A stretch of DNA of 64,000 nt from Streptomyces sp. NBC_01304 (GCF_035975855.1 NZ_CP109055.1:62001-126000); one strand, 5' to 3'; shown: positions 9,501 to 18,203, counted from the stretch's first letter. Made by a program: numbers and translations. The notes: generated by a model not told the origin, from the sequence alone.

Positions 9501-9853
9501 GGGGCGGCGCCGCGGCCGGGGACAGGGGTCGTGATGCCGTAGACGGAGCCGGGGGCGCCCTCGGCCACCTCGACGGGGGCGGGGCGCGCGACGGCGCCGG
9601 GGGCGAGGGCAGGTGCGGGCGGGAGTGCATAAGCCAGCACCGGGACGTCGGGGGCGGGTGCGAAAAGGGGCACCGGGACGTCGGGGACGTCCGCGTCCGG
9701 TGCGCGCACGCTCAACTGGCGTGCCAGCCACAGCAGTTCACTCAGTTCACGCGGACCGAAGTCGAGGCCGACGGCGGCCAGCACCCTGTTCAGATGCGTC
9801 ACCGCCGCCAGGTCGGCCGGGTCAGCCGGGCCGTGCGGAGTCGCCGAGTTCAC
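6509..9853 (-). CDS. SAV_2336-like protein with STAND/NB-ARC-type NTPase domain
   Basis: This 1114-residue protein is the last gene of the conflict-system operon. The N-terminal SAV_2336-like half has a vWA-like region (WLDLVVALDDGLSLRVW, VVLVVSDGVGEG) and a middle region ending near residue 600. A nucleotide-binding domain follows, with Walker A GQGLSGKS near residue 750, Walker B-like HWLLVLDGA, then helical repeats (AYHIDSAAQALHAAGLARL). STAND NTPases act as regulated switches that trigger effectors. The GTG start has GGAGG upstream and overlaps the MoxR gene by 32 bases, which indicates coupling. The C-terminus overlaps the convergent hydrolase remnant and its last 20 residues look like read-through. 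No obvious membrane segment. Function is inferred from family and context. Confidence 0.75.
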   Translation of the reverse strand: MNSATPHGPADPADLAAVTHLNRVLAAVGLDFGPRELSELLWLARQLSVRAPDADVPDVPVPLFAPAPDVPVLAYALPPAPALAPGAVARPAPVEVAEGAPGSVYGITTPVPGRGAAPVRIPSAPGLQRPLDVARALRPLGRTAASSRRLVLDEVATAESIADNGVFDLVLRPERARWLDLVVALDDGLSLRVWQDTSRQLAALLAGFGIFRSVRGTPYDPGSARRTTPVDGLVTAPARTVVLVVSDGVGEGWRSGEARRHLARWARLCHTAVLDPLPARLWPRTGLNASRLTVRSRGLAPAARAMYARDTLLPRRLAPPLGVPVPVLELVDWELRPWAELVARDGGTARLRVIDAARQPEPRPKRRRALPATPEQRLLSFRDAVSTDAYTLAGHLASIDPLTLPVMRVVQAAVAPGSSPACLAEVLLGGLMRVEPALDGKGGRIAYDAYGFAPEMRELLMATVSAADSRRTVAEVSRYITPRLGQRKDFPALVATPEGTFQLPPGKRPFAKKEVPEVTDPALDRLVLVSGSALPPRTGYLVGNRLVLTVLPAVFPARVGVRVEDPSGRAGVGDIVWQQAMWGLRSPLVALVRTRGDVHGTPVRPVDWGGLRASGVRSPADIAWCGRTGGRTARGGLRRDLKGGPQRLVVVDRQELPGGVEDAAPGVLVFSGGALAGVSPNTIAPGNLPLVETSAFSDDPDFRAVLSSVREAAPALHNLPALGDDDSTVSEAAKAWLDLSYEAGEEVCTLYGQGLSGKSATALWYAHEHLAEYELVWWLDAARGIEPSVRLARQLVTHAHWLLVLDGAQSGAEALRLSAAYPRGRILMTARRGKGLPTNTYQSVRGESVAQRAEPTGPGPSRFLGLLAWLGPRVDRRLFEPLRHRTPSAYHIDSAAQALHAAGLARLDPPGEWSAVRTAQAARVAMRALYPWAAAAELLAAHGEGDDALIAPYVLALSCEVPPREDTPALAELYHRAALHLVGEGDPEGVLLAERARQATPGRDLAKRWLIVESALRRIPTALALAPGQVEELEQGGDLPGLLRRLTRADEATGEARVDYFQDALDATVHTLGRAHPLVAAIRAELTRLSEESAPPTTGGTPSLRRPGTPPRST

Positions 9854-10832
9854 TGAGCACCGCCTCCCGCAGGTGGTCGTCGGGCCGCACGTCCTGGCGC
9901 AACAGGTGGACGGCGTGCAGGAGTTGGTCGGTGGCCAGTTCGCGCAGGGTGCGCCGTGCGACGAACTCCCGGATCAGCTCGGTGATCTGCTCCCACTGCC
10001 GTGCCCCGTCCGGTTCCCGCTCCGTCGCGAAGTGGGCCCGTACGATCTCCGTGAGCTGCTTCTCGTCCGGGTAGGGCAGCTCCAGGCGGACGCAGCGGCG
10101 CAGGAACGCGGGCGGGAACTCGCGCTCGCCGTTGCTGGTGATCAGGACGAACGGGAACTCGACGCAGCGCACCACGCCGTCGCGCACGAGATGCAGTTCG
10201 TGCGACCCGGCGACACCGACCGCGACACCGTCCTGCTGCTGCTCGTCGGGGAGCCGGGACAGCTCCGGGATCTCGAACCGGCCCTCCTCCAGGACCACCA
10301 GCAGGTCGTTGGGCAGATCGATGTCGCTCTTGTCCAGCTCGTCGATCAGCAGCAGCCGGGGCAGCCCGTGGTGCTGGGTGGCGAGCGCCGTGCCCAGCGG
10401 GCCGAGCCGGATGTAGTGGCCGACGTCGCGGGCCTGCTCCTGGTAGTCCCCCATCTGCTGCTCGCGCAGCCGCCCGATCGCGTCGTACCGGTACAGCGCC
10501 TCGCCGAGCGTGGAGCGCGTGTTGACCGGCCAGGTGAGCACCGGGCCGAGGCCGAGGTCGTCGGCGATCGCCCGGGCCAGCGAGGACTTGCCGCTGCCGG
10601 GGCGGCCCGTCACCAGCAGCGGACGGCGCAGGCGCAGCGCCGCGTTGACGACGTCGACCTGGTCGGCGCCGATGAGGTACGGGCGGTGCGCACTCCCGCC
10701 GGGGATGCGCCAGGGCGGGGCCTCGGGCAGCGGGGTGGAGTCCGGGTAGGGCGGGCGGGGGTCGCTCGGGTCGCTGCTGCCGCGGAACAGGCGTTCTTCC
10801 GGGGCGGGCCGTGCGTCGCCTGGGGGATTCAC
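9822..10832 (-). CDS. MoxR-type AAA+ ATPase
   Basis: This 336-residue AAA+ protein has Walker A GRPGSGKSS (about residue 80), Walker B LLLIDELDKSDIDLP, sensor FVLITSNGEREFPPAF and an arginine finger pattern RRCVRLELPYP. MoxR ATPases are chaperone-like and commonly pair with vWA proteins. Here the partners are the upstream trypsin-VMAP protein and the downstream SAV_2336 protein. The GTG start at 10832 is preceded by AGAGGAGG. The gap to the upstream stop is 57 bases. The second helical domain is short, but the protein appears complete. Confidence 0.85.
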   Translation of the reverse strand: MNPPGDARPAPEERLFRGSSDPSDPRPPYPDSTPLPEAPPWRIPGGSAHRPYLIGADQVDVVNAALRLRRPLLVTGRPGSGKSSLARAIADDLGLGPVLTWPVNTRSTLGEALYRYDAIGRLREQQMGDYQEQARDVGHYIRLGPLGTALATQHHGLPRLLLIDELDKSDIDLPNDLLVVLEEGRFEIPELSRLPDEQQQDGVAVGVAGSHELHLVRDGVVRCVEFPFVLITSNGEREFPPAFLRRCVRLELPYPDEKQLTEIVRAHFATEREPDGARQWEQITELIREFVARRTLRELATDQLLHAVHLLRQDVRPDDHLREAVLSELGDSARPG

Positions 10833-10889
10833 CGTCGTACCTCCTCTTCGTCGTGCTCGTCCGTGCCCGGCTGCGGGGCCCGGGCCGTC

Positions 10890-13028
10890 TCAGGCCCCGG
10901 GGAAGTCGCCGGCCCAGCCCTCCCCCGCGTACTCCTCGCGCTGTTCCAGCGCCTCCGCCCGCGGCTCCTCCCACATCAGGACGAGCTGGGCGCCGATGTG
11001 GGCGCTGTCCTCCCGGGCGGCGAAACGCTGTCTGCGGACGTCGTCGGGGAGGGTGCGCGACCAGTCCCCGCGCACGATCCCGCACAGCGCCGCGACGGTC
11101 GGCTCCCCGTGTTCCAGGCGGTGCCACAGCACGACGGGCAGCCCGTAGAAGCGGCACATCGCGAGCGTGCGGGCGCGCTGCCGCGCCTCGCAGGCGAGGA
11201 TCGCGCAGGCCACACCCTTGTACTTGTCCAGATACGCCTCCGCGTGGTCCTCGTCCCGCAGCACGACGGGCCCGCCGTCCGTCGTGCCGCGCCGCTGCCA
11301 GCGCACCTTCCGCCGCCCCTCGTCCGAGGGGTCCGCGCCGCGCAGCACGACGGGCCGGTCACGCCCCAGAGCCCGGGCGCCAAGGCCCGGCGCCGGGATC
11401 GGCCAGGTCTCGACGGGCAGATCCAAGTAGTCGTATTCCAGGGTGAATTCAACCCTCGGCGGCCCGAACCGGCGCAGGGCGCCCACCGCCTCACCGAGCT
11501 CCGCGCACACCGCGTCCCGGGACACCGCGACGCGCGATTCCCTGTCCCGGATGAGCCTGTGGGACGGCGCGTACGCCCTGATCCGGTACGTGTACCGGTC
11601 GGCGCCCGACGCCGGGGCGAGCGCCACCCGCACCTCGGGCACCGCCTGCTCGCGGCTCACCTCGTCGCGCACCCGCTCCCGCACCGCCGGCAGGGCGCCG
11701 GGCTTGACGCCGAGCCGCCGGGCGACGTCGTCCGACCACTTCCGCAGGGCCTTGCCGCGCTTGCCCCGCCGGGCGGCGACGCCCTCGACGGCGACGAGCA
11801 GCCGCGGCACGTTCTTGGCGGGCCTGTTCTCCAACTCCCCTACGAGCAGCGCGAGTCCGCCCTTGCGCACCGCCTCCACGTTCATCGCGGGCAGCTCCTC
11901 GTCCGCGGCCCACTGGAGTTCGGAGAGGCCGTCGCCGAGCAGCTTCCTGAGCCGCTCGTACTCGACACCGGTCAGGATCCGTTGCCGCCCCGCCCGCCGC
12001 AGCTCCTTCGCCGCCTCCTCCAGCGCGGACCGCACCGGCTCGGGCGCCTTCTCCGGCAGCAGGCTCTCCAGGCTCGGCAGACCGCGCTCCCGGGACACCA
12101 CGAGATCGGCCAACACGCCTATGTCATCGCCCTGTTGGCCGTATCCCCCTTGCCGGGGCACCTCCAGATCGACGGCGAGATCGGACACGTAACGGCGCCA
12201 GACCTCGTCCCGCACCCCGCCGCGCAAGGCCCGCAGCGCCGCCACGAGTTCCTCGCGGGCGGGGCCGAGGGCCGGGTCGACGGGGCCGGGCTCCCAGCCG
12301 TACGACACGTCCACGCCCGCGCGGCGGAGGAACGCCCGCAGTTCCCGGGCCCGGATCGCGTACGACAGGGGCTTACCGGCGGGGCCGCTGACGACGAGCC
12401 CCGCGAACACTCCGCTGGAACGGATCCACAGACCGCCACCGCTGTAACCGGCACCCACGTCGAGACCCGGCTGCAGCGGGACCATCTGGTACCAGATGCC
12501 GTCGATCACGTCGTCGACCACGAGGGTCACCCCGGAGCGGGCCTTGCCGCTTCCGTAGCGCGTACGCAGTTCGCTCTTGCGCTCGACCTCCTGGAAACGG
12601 GCCGCCGGGACGGACGGCCCCGGCCCCTGACCGTCGAGCGCGAGCAGGACCAGATCCCCGCCCCACGCCTGCCCCGTCCCCAGGTCCCGACGCCCCTCCC
12701 AGCGCCGGACGCGCACGCGGTACTTGGAGAGGGGCGCGGCCAGGAACTCCACCTGTATTCGGGCGAGTTGGGTCTCGTCCGGTTCGTCTACGTCATAGTC
12801 GGCGCGGCCCAGGGCCTTGCTGATGACGTGGGCGCAGGTCAGCACGGAACCCTCCGCGACGAGGAGCCCGCCACCCGCCTTTCCGGCCGGCCCGTACACG
12901 GTGACCCAGGACGCGACGGCCGCGCGGTCCCCGGCGCCTCCCGGGTCCGCCTGATCCGCCTGGTCCTTCTTGTCCTTCTGATCCGCCGGGTCCGCCTGAT
13001 CCACCCGGCCCGCCTGTTCCGCGTCCAT
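10890..13028 (-). CDS. Trypsin-like protease fused to a VMAP-C-like domain
   Basis: This 712-residue protein opens with a repetitive charged tail rich in Asp, Gln and Lys (residues 8-30). A trypsin-fold protease domain follows with a complete triad: His67 in LTCAHVI, Asp125 in GGDLVLLALD and Ser196 in GAGYSGGGLW. A helical linker leads to a C-terminal domain that resembles the VMAP (vWA-MoxR-associated protein) C-terminal domain, ending with RFYGLPVVLWHR and LVLMWEEPR. There is no signal peptide, so the protease is likely cytoplasmic and could be activated by the NTPases encoded next to it. The ATG start lies 5 bases after the preceding stop. Confidence 0.8.
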   Translation of the reverse strand: MDAEQAGRVDQADPADQKDKKDQADQADPGGAGDRAAVASWVTVYGPAGKAGGGLLVAEGSVLTCAHVISKALGRADYDVDEPDETQLARIQVEFLAAPLSKYRVRVRRWEGRRDLGTGQAWGGDLVLLALDGQGPGPSVPAARFQEVERKSELRTRYGSGKARSGVTLVVDDVIDGIWYQMVPLQPGLDVGAGYSGGGLWIRSSGVFAGLVVSGPAGKPLSYAIRARELRAFLRRAGVDVSYGWEPGPVDPALGPAREELVAALRALRGGVRDEVWRRYVSDLAVDLEVPRQGGYGQQGDDIGVLADLVVSRERGLPSLESLLPEKAPEPVRSALEEAAKELRRAGRQRILTGVEYERLRKLLGDGLSELQWAADEELPAMNVEAVRKGGLALLVGELENRPAKNVPRLLVAVEGVAARRGKRGKALRKWSDDVARRLGVKPGALPAVRERVRDEVSREQAVPEVRVALAPASGADRYTYRIRAYAPSHRLIRDRESRVAVSRDAVCAELGEAVGALRRFGPPRVEFTLEYDYLDLPVETWPIPAPGLGARALGRDRPVVLRGADPSDEGRRKVRWQRRGTTDGGPVVLRDEDHAEAYLDKYKGVACAILACEARQRARTLAMCRFYGLPVVLWHRLEHGEPTVAALCGIVRGDWSRTLPDDVRRQRFAAREDSAHIGAQLVLMWEEPRAEALEQREEYAGEGWAGDFPGA

Positions 13029-13033
13029 GGCGG

Positions 13034-13411
13034 TCAGTCGTCGGGGCTCTGCTCGTCGCGCGGGGCTCGCCAGGTGGCACGGACGATGAGCCCCGCCTCA
13101 CCGCGCACGCCCACGATGCCGAGCTTCAGGTCGTCCGTGATCCGTACGCCGACCTCCACCGTGACCTCGTGGGGCGGGTCCGCGAGCCGGTCGGTGGTCT
13201 GCCGCACGGACTCCAGGACCGGAACGAGCGGACTCAGCGCGCCGAGCAGCGCACCGCGGGCCGCCCGCCTGACGACGTCACCGCCCCGCCCGTACGACTC
13301 GAGCAGCTCCATGCCCGGCTCTTCCTCGCCGGGTTTGCGCAGCGGGCTCGGCATCACTTCGAGCAGCACGGCCTGATCGTCACCGAACGTGAACTCTACG
13401 TATTCCCCCAT
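13034..13411 (-). CDS. CU044_2847-family protein, first gene of the conflict operon
   Basis: This 125-residue protein starts MGEYVEFTFGDDQAVLLEV and ends with a beta-rich segment (EVTVEVGVRITDDLKLGIV) typical of the CU044_2847 family, a small protein that accompanies trypsin-like and VMAP proteins in actinobacteria. Its exact role is unknown; it may be a trypsin partner or a regulated substrate. The upstream flank (13412-13649) shows no gene, so the operon promoter should lie there. Confidence 0.75.
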   Translation of the reverse strand: MGEYVEFTFGDDQAVLLEVMPSPLRKPGEEEPGMELLESYGRGGDVVRRAARGALLGALSPLVPVLESVRQTTDRLADPPHEVTVEVGVRITDDLKLGIVGVRGEAGLIVRATWRAPRDEQSPDD

Positions 13412-13649
13412 GAGTTGACTGTGGCAGAGTCACGTGCGGGGGGAGCCTTCCTTGCCGCGACCCGTACGTCACGCCCCGCGCAGGTCAGCCGTAGAGCCTC
13501 TCCAGCACCACCGCCACCCCGTCCTCCTCGTTCGACGCTGCCCCTCTGGCGGCCCTCGTCTCCCGAGCCATGCCCGCATCGCCGCGCGACCGTCGGCCTC
13601 CGGCATCTCGTGGGGGCGTCGCGAGGCAGGTGGGACCTCCGGGTACGCC

Positions 13650-13806
13650 TCAGCGCTGGGCCATCCAGAAGAAGACGGCCGTCATCCGCTTGTCCTCCAG
13701 CGTGGTGCCGCAGTAGTCGCTGGCGCTGTGGATCGTGTGGGCGGCGTAGAGCAGCAGGCGGTTGTAGCGGTGCGGGATGGCGACATCCTCGACGAACGAG
13801 TCCGGC
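13650..13806 (-). pseudogene. C-terminal remnant of a DUF6445-like (2OG-Fe oxygenase-like) protein
   Basis: About 50 residues up to a stop: DSFVEDVAIPHRYNRLLLY, then HSASDYCGTTLEDKRM and AVFFWMAQR. The RYNR..LLY..HS pattern matches the distal metal- and co-substrate-binding region of DUF6445/prolyl-hydroxylase-like proteins. The frame loses meaning at about 13806, where the IS630 remnant begins, so the upstream part of the gene was removed at that junction. Confidence 0.5.
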
Positions 13807-13819
13807 GGGACGGTTCCGG

Positions 13820-14842
13820 CGGGCGATGATGCTGTTGGCCTCGTCGGGAGGCAGCGTGGTCTCGGTGATCGCACAGCTGGTCCAGGCCGACGAGGACACC
13901 ATCCGGGACGTGATCCACCGGTTCAACGAGGTGGGGCTGGCCTGTCTGGACCCTCGCTGGGCGGGAGGCCGTCCCCGCCTGCTGAGCAATGAGGACGAGG
14001 ACTTCGTCATCGAGGCGGCCACCACCCGGCCCACCGTGCTGGGTAAGCCTTTCGCCCGCTGGTCAATCCCCAAGCTCGCCGAGCACGTGCGGCGTGACAT
14101 CGCCCGCCCGGTGAGGATCAGCCGGGAGGCCCTGCGGTGCCTACTGCTCCGCCGCGGGATCTCCTTCCAACGCACCAAGACCTGGAAGGAGTCCCCGGAC
14201 CCGGACTTCGACGCCAAGCTCGACCGTATCGAGTTCGCGCTCACTGAGCGGCCGGACCGGGCCTGCGCCCTGGACGAGTTCGGCCCGCTCGGTATCCGCC
14301 CGATCGCAGGATCGTGCTGGGCACCCCGGTCGAATCCGAACCGGCTGCCAGCGACTTACCGCCGCACCCACGACATCGCCTACTTCCACGGCTGCTACTC
14401 GGTCGGCGACGACCGACTCTGGGGAGTTGTCCGCTGCCGCAAGGGCATCGACCACACCTGGGCGGCACTGCGGTCGATCCGCGCGGCCCGCCCGGACGGC
14501 GCCCCGATCTACGGGATCCTCGACAACCTGTCTGCGCACCCGAACCGGCGGATCCGCCGCTGGGCTGACCGGAACAAAGTCGAGCTCTGCTTCACCCCGA
14601 CTTATGCGTCCTGGGCCAATCCGATCGAGGCCCATTTCGGGCCCCTGCGGCAGTTCACCCTCGCCAACTCGAACCATCCCAACCACACCGTCCAGACCCG
14701 CGCCCTGCATGCCTACCTGCGCTGGCGCAACGAGAACGCCCGCCACCCGGACGTCCTCGCCGCCCAACGACGCGAACGTGCACGCGTCCGCAGCGAGAAA
14801 CACATCCGCTGGGGCGGCAGATCTCTCCAGCCTGCGGCCTGA
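13820..14842 (+). mobile_element. IS630-family transposase, 5' truncated
   Basis: About 340 residues of an IS630-type DDE transposase. The helix-turn-helix part begins abruptly at RRAMMLLASSGG and continues with RDVIHRFNEVGLACLDPRW and the GGRPR linker. The acidic triad is intact: Asp in CALDEFGPLGI, Asp in YGILDNLSAHPN, Glu in WANPIEAHFGPL. About 50 N-terminal residues and the left end are missing, and the upstream DNA belongs to a DUF6445-like gene. With no recognisable start codon context or left terminus, the copy is probably immobile. Confidence 0.85.
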
Positions 14843-14867
14843 ACCGGCAGATCTGCTGGGCACAGCA

Positions 14868-15185
14868 TCAGTCGTCGAACTCGAAGCCTGCCGTCTCCGC
14901 ACGGGCAACAAGCTCGCCAACCGCGCTGGGGCTCGAGATCACGGGCTCCAGAACAGTCTTGAGCTGCGTGAGGTCACTCAAGCTCCCGAGCGCACAGAAC
15001 ATGCCACCCTCGCTGTCGAAGTCGAGGTGCTCAGCAAGATCCGGCCAGGCGAACTGCACAAGACCTTCCCAGAAGTACCCGTTCGGCTCATGTCCGGCGG
15101 CAACCACTGCCGCGTCAGCGGCCAGGTCGCCGGCATCGAGCGTCAGCGAGTGCTCACCATCGAAGTCATGCAGGGTGATAGTCAC
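14868..15185 (-). CDS. Imm51-like immunity protein
   Basis: A small acidic protein of about 105 residues with EPNGYFWEGLVQFAW, DSEGGMFCALGS and a C-terminal helix AVGELVARAETAGF. This matches the Imm51 family of immunity proteins found near polymorphic toxins. GTG 15185 follows GGGAAG; an upstream ATG at 15212 is less likely. No cognate toxin is visible next to it, so it may be an orphan. It ends 26 bases past the IS630 gene on the other strand. Confidence 0.65.
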   Translation of the reverse strand: MTITLHDFDGEHSLTLDAGDLAADAAVVAAGHEPNGYFWEGLVQFAWPDLAEHLDFDSEGGMFCALGSLSDLTQLKTVLEPVISSPSAVGELVARAETAGFEFDD

Positions 15186-15497
15186 GCCGCGATCTTCCCA
15201 CCCCCGGCACACAGACTCCCCAGCCCATTCAGATTGCTCGTCTACGCCTGACCCGGCGAACCTTTCCGGTCACAGCACTAGCCGGTCCCCAGCGCCTCTG
15301 GATCTCCTTGCAGCGCAGGGTCTGGAAAATTGGCTTGTCCCTAGGTCGGATGTCGACCACGATCACCTCATGACGACCAGAAAGGGCCATGCCGTCTAGG
15401 CGCCCCGCTCCGCTCTCCACCGCTCGCGCGCCGCCGACCGCCGCTCACCCCAGCGCCCGATGGCCGTGACCGACCGCCCACTCAGGAGAGCCCGCCC

Positions 15498-16364
15498 GTG
15501 CAGAAGACCGTCCTCGTTCCCTACGCCCACCTACCCCAAGCGCACCACGACCACCACGTCCTGACCAGTACTGTCGACGTTTTCGGCGCCGCCCACTGGC
15601 TACTTGCCGAACGCGCTCCGCAGCCCGGCGGCGATGTCCTGCCCTTTGACGCGCTGGTCGTTTCCGTCGATCCGGACGGCAACGTCGAACTCACCGAGCT
15701 GAGCGCCGTGCAGGCCCGCTGGCCGCACCTGGACCGCCTGCCTGACGGCGGGTTTGTCGTCGCCGCGTCTCGCGTCCGCCGCTACGAGGACACGAACCAG
15801 GTCCAGGTCTTCGACGCGCTCGGCCGCGAGACCTCGTCCTTCTCCGTCGGGGACGCCATCGAGCACCTGCTCGTGGACGAGGCAGGCCGTATCTGGGTCG
15901 GGCACTTCGACGAGAACCCGGTGGGAATCCGCTGCTGGAGCGCCACGGGCCGACTCGCTTGGACGTCAGACGACGCCGGCATCCCCGGTCTCTTCGACTG
16001 CTACGCCCTGAACGTGTCGGGCACCACCGCCTGGGCGTGCCCCTACACGGACTTCCCGCTCGTCGAGATACGCCCGGACCGCACCGATCGGCCCGTGAGG
16101 GTGTGGGCGAACCGCGTACGGGGCTCCCATGCGGTGGCCGTCCTCGGTGAGCGGGTCGCCTTCTACGGCGGCTACGGCGAGGAGCGGGACCGACTCGCCC
16201 ACGGAGAGATCATCGAAACATCCGTCGAGTCAACGGACGTCGGCCTACTCACCCTGCCCGATGGCTCTGCCCCCGGCCGTCGGCGGGTGGTAGGTCGAGG
16301 AAGCAGGCTCTACGTCCAGGCCGAGCCGTTCACCACCTGGGGCGTGTTCGACCTCAGCAGCTGA
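15498..16364 (+). CDS. Hypothetical protein, beta-propeller-like
   Basis: This 288-residue protein starts at GTG 15498 after AGGAGAG. Blade-like repeats are visible: LDRLPDGGFVVAASRVRRY, HLLVDEAGRIWVGHFDE, RGSHAVAVLGERVAFYGGY. The pattern suggests a six- or seven-bladed propeller of the NHL/WD type without catalytic residues. There is no signal peptide. It belongs to a group of actinobacterial conserved hypotheticals and its role is unknown. A similar fold is inferred for the protein at 59966-61198. Confidence 0.6.
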   Translation: MQKTVLVPYAHLPQAHHDHHVLTSTVDVFGAAHWLLAERAPQPGGDVLPFDALVVSVDPDGNVELTELSAVQARWPHLDRLPDGGFVVAASRVRRYEDTNQVQVFDALGRETSSFSVGDAIEHLLVDEAGRIWVGHFDENPVGIRCWSATGRLAWTSDDAGIPGLFDCYALNVSGTTAWACPYTDFPLVEIRPDRTDRPVRVWANRVRGSHAVAVLGERVAFYGGYGEERDRLAHGEIIETSVESTDVGLLTLPDGSAPGRRRVVGRGSRLYVQAEPFTTWGVFDLSS

Positions 16365-16414
16365 TACCCAGCACTGGAAAGGCAATTTCCCCTTCTGATC
16401 GCGCAGGGAGCAGC

Positions 16415-17365
16415 GTGCCGCCGTCCTTCATCCACCGAATCACCAAGTACGACCCCGCCGACCGTGACGAACACGGCCACTACACCGGTGCGGAAGAGGT
16501 GGTCAGTGACCATGGGCCGGTCGAAGCCGCGTACCTCGCGGCGATCGCCGCCTTCGCGGAGGCCTCGGGCATCGATCGGCTGGAGATCCGCGAGCCCGCA
16601 GTCACCGGTTTCGTCCACTTCGGCGTGGAGCTGTCGGATGGGGGATACGGCCTCGGCGGGCTCTTTCCGCCCGACCTCGCCGGCTACCACGACGGGGCCG
16701 AGGTCTCCCTTCCGGTCGCTCTGGAGCTGGTCCGGGCCATGCTCCGTGACCAAGGTGCCTGGTGTCGTCTGGAGGCGGGGGACGTGTTCACCGTGCATGT
16801 CGGGTGGGACCAATACGTGTATGTGGGCAGCGACCGGCAATGCGCGGACGCCGTGGCCCGTACACGGGAACTCGGTCTCTTTCCGGAACCGATGGCGACC
16901 TCCCCCTACGCAGCGAAGCTGGAGGAGCCGGACGTGATGGAGGTGGCCGACGAGAGGTTCTGGGCGCGCGTGCGCACCGTGCTGGCCTCACGGAAGGCAG
17001 TGCTCCTGGAGGAGGGCTACGTCCGCAACGCCGCACGCTTCCACCGCCTCACGCGGGAGAACCTCGACGCATTGCGTACCGGTCTCAGCCCGCGCGCCCT
17101 ACTCACCGTCTGGCCTGACCTGAACCCCGATGTCGGCGCGGTCCTCGCCACGCTGCCAGAGGAGGGATCCGCGGAGTTCGTCTGGGAGGCACAGGACGGG
17201 ACGATCAGACAGGCGGTCGTCGACGACACCGAGTACCAAGACCTCGCCACTCTGGTGGCCGGCGCCCGGGCGGCCTGCGTCCTGCCCATGTACCTCGACG
17301 AACGCCACCCGCTTCTTTGCGTCGCCCTGCCCGACAGTGACGGCGTGCTGCGCGCCCGGTGGTGA
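16415..17365 (+). CDS. Conserved actinobacterial hypothetical protein
   Basis: This 316-residue protein starts at GTG 16415 after AGGGAG, 50 bases after the propeller gene, so the two may be cotranscribed. The N-terminus (FIHRITKYDPADRDEHGHY) and the central WDQYVYVGSDR are features I associate with a streptomycete family sometimes labelled RNA-binding, but no RNA-binding motif can be pointed to. No membrane segment. The function is unknown. Confidence 0.6.
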   Translation: MPPSFIHRITKYDPADRDEHGHYTGAEEVVSDHGPVEAAYLAAIAAFAEASGIDRLEIREPAVTGFVHFGVELSDGGYGLGGLFPPDLAGYHDGAEVSLPVALELVRAMLRDQGAWCRLEAGDVFTVHVGWDQYVYVGSDRQCADAVARTRELGLFPEPMATSPYAAKLEEPDVMEVADERFWARVRTVLASRKAVLLEEGYVRNAARFHRLTRENLDALRTGLSPRALLTVWPDLNPDVGAVLATLPEEGSAEFVWEAQDGTIRQAVVDDTEYQDLATLVAGARAACVLPMYLDERHPLLCVALPDSDGVLRARW

Positions 17366-17464
17366 CCCCGATCACGCCGGGTTGCCACAGACCGACAGCT
17401 CGACTGACCCGGCGTCTGCGTCCCGAACCTTGCTGCGGGAGCTTCTTCTTCGGCCGTTCGTCCG

Positions 17465-17715
17465 TTGAACGGAATGTCGGACGATGGGGCCGCTCTCGGG
17501 GGTCTTATGCAGTTACTTTTCGCGGACCAGCGCCGGGTCTGGAAGGTGGGCGCTGTCGCGGGTCGGAGCTATGCAGAGCTGAGCGAGCTCTTCGAGCGGC
17601 GCCCGCTGCCCCGGGGCACCCCGATCCTCCTCGATGACACGATGCGTCCGGTCGAGCCGCTGGCCAGTTGGTTCCGGGCGATGGGGCTGGCGGGCCGCGA
17701 CTCGAAGACGTCCGG
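17465..17715 (+). pseudogene. N-terminal fragment of a tyrosine recombinase (phage-type integrase)
   Basis: The first 80 or so residues read as the SAM-like N-terminal part of an actinobacterial site-specific integrase (LPRGTPILLDDTMRPVEP, then WFRAMGLAGRDSKT). After about 17715 the frame continues with non-protein-like sequence, and the other strand carries a phosphotransferase fragment that ends at the same place. The catalytic Arg-His-Arg-Tyr domain is absent. Confidence 0.65.
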
Positions 17716-18006
17716 GAACCGGCACGTTGGTCCCCGGGAGCTGAGTCAGGGCGCCGGCCTGCCTGTACAGCAAGTCCTCGGCGCCCTCCACAAAGAACGG
17801 TCGACGAACGTTCGTAGCACCAGGTCACGAGTGCTGCCGTCCCGCGTACCGATGGTCAGCCTCCGCATTGCGGCAGTGACGCCGCCGTGCAACGCCTCGG
17901 CTCTCACGACCCGCTCGCCGACCTCCAGGTGCCGGCTCACCCAAGCCAGGACCAACGGTCGGACCGCCGCCGCCTCATCGCGATTAATCCCGTGCCACCT
18001 CGCCAT
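17716..18006 (-). pseudogene. N-terminal fragment of an aminoglycoside-phosphotransferase-like kinase
   Basis: Minus-strand reading gives EALHGGVTAAMRRLTIGTRD, then DLVLRTFVD, and after a frameshift near 17795 VEGAEDLLYRQAGALTQLP and GTNVPVP. This is the N-lobe of an APH/choline-kinase-like phosphotransferase (glycine-rich strand, then the lysine/arginine strand and the following helix). The catalytic C-lobe is gone. It stops exactly where the integrase fragment starts, so both were cut at a shared junction. Confidence 0.6.
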
Positions 18007-18203
18007 CCGGACAGCAGCAAGCGCAAAGGCTCGCCCCGTCGGAAACCCTTCCCTCGCGGCGCCCTTCCGCAAGCCAGCGTGCAAGTGGTGGGGAAGCTGA
18101 GCGAACAAACCCGTCCGCACCCATAACGAGGGGTGGAGAGTTTCAAGGCTCTGTCCGGAGTTCCGTGAATGATCTTGCGGTCTGGCGGGCTCACTGGGGC
18201 ACG

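Noticed and set aside
6626..9856. Very long open frame on the plus strand opposite the SAV_2336 gene
   Set aside because: Its translation is repetitive Gly/Arg/Gln sequence without any domain; it is the antisense shadow of a high-GC gene with G/C third positions.
9873..13376. 1167-codon plus-strand frame opposite the MoxR and trypsin-VMAP genes
   Set aside because: No start context or motif, and it spans three well-supported minus-strand genes with their ribosome sites.
15229..15420. 63-codon minus-strand frame (RHEVIVVDIRPRDKPIFQTL)
   Set aside because: Somewhat protein-like, but there is no ribosome site, family or neighbour support; it may be a remnant.
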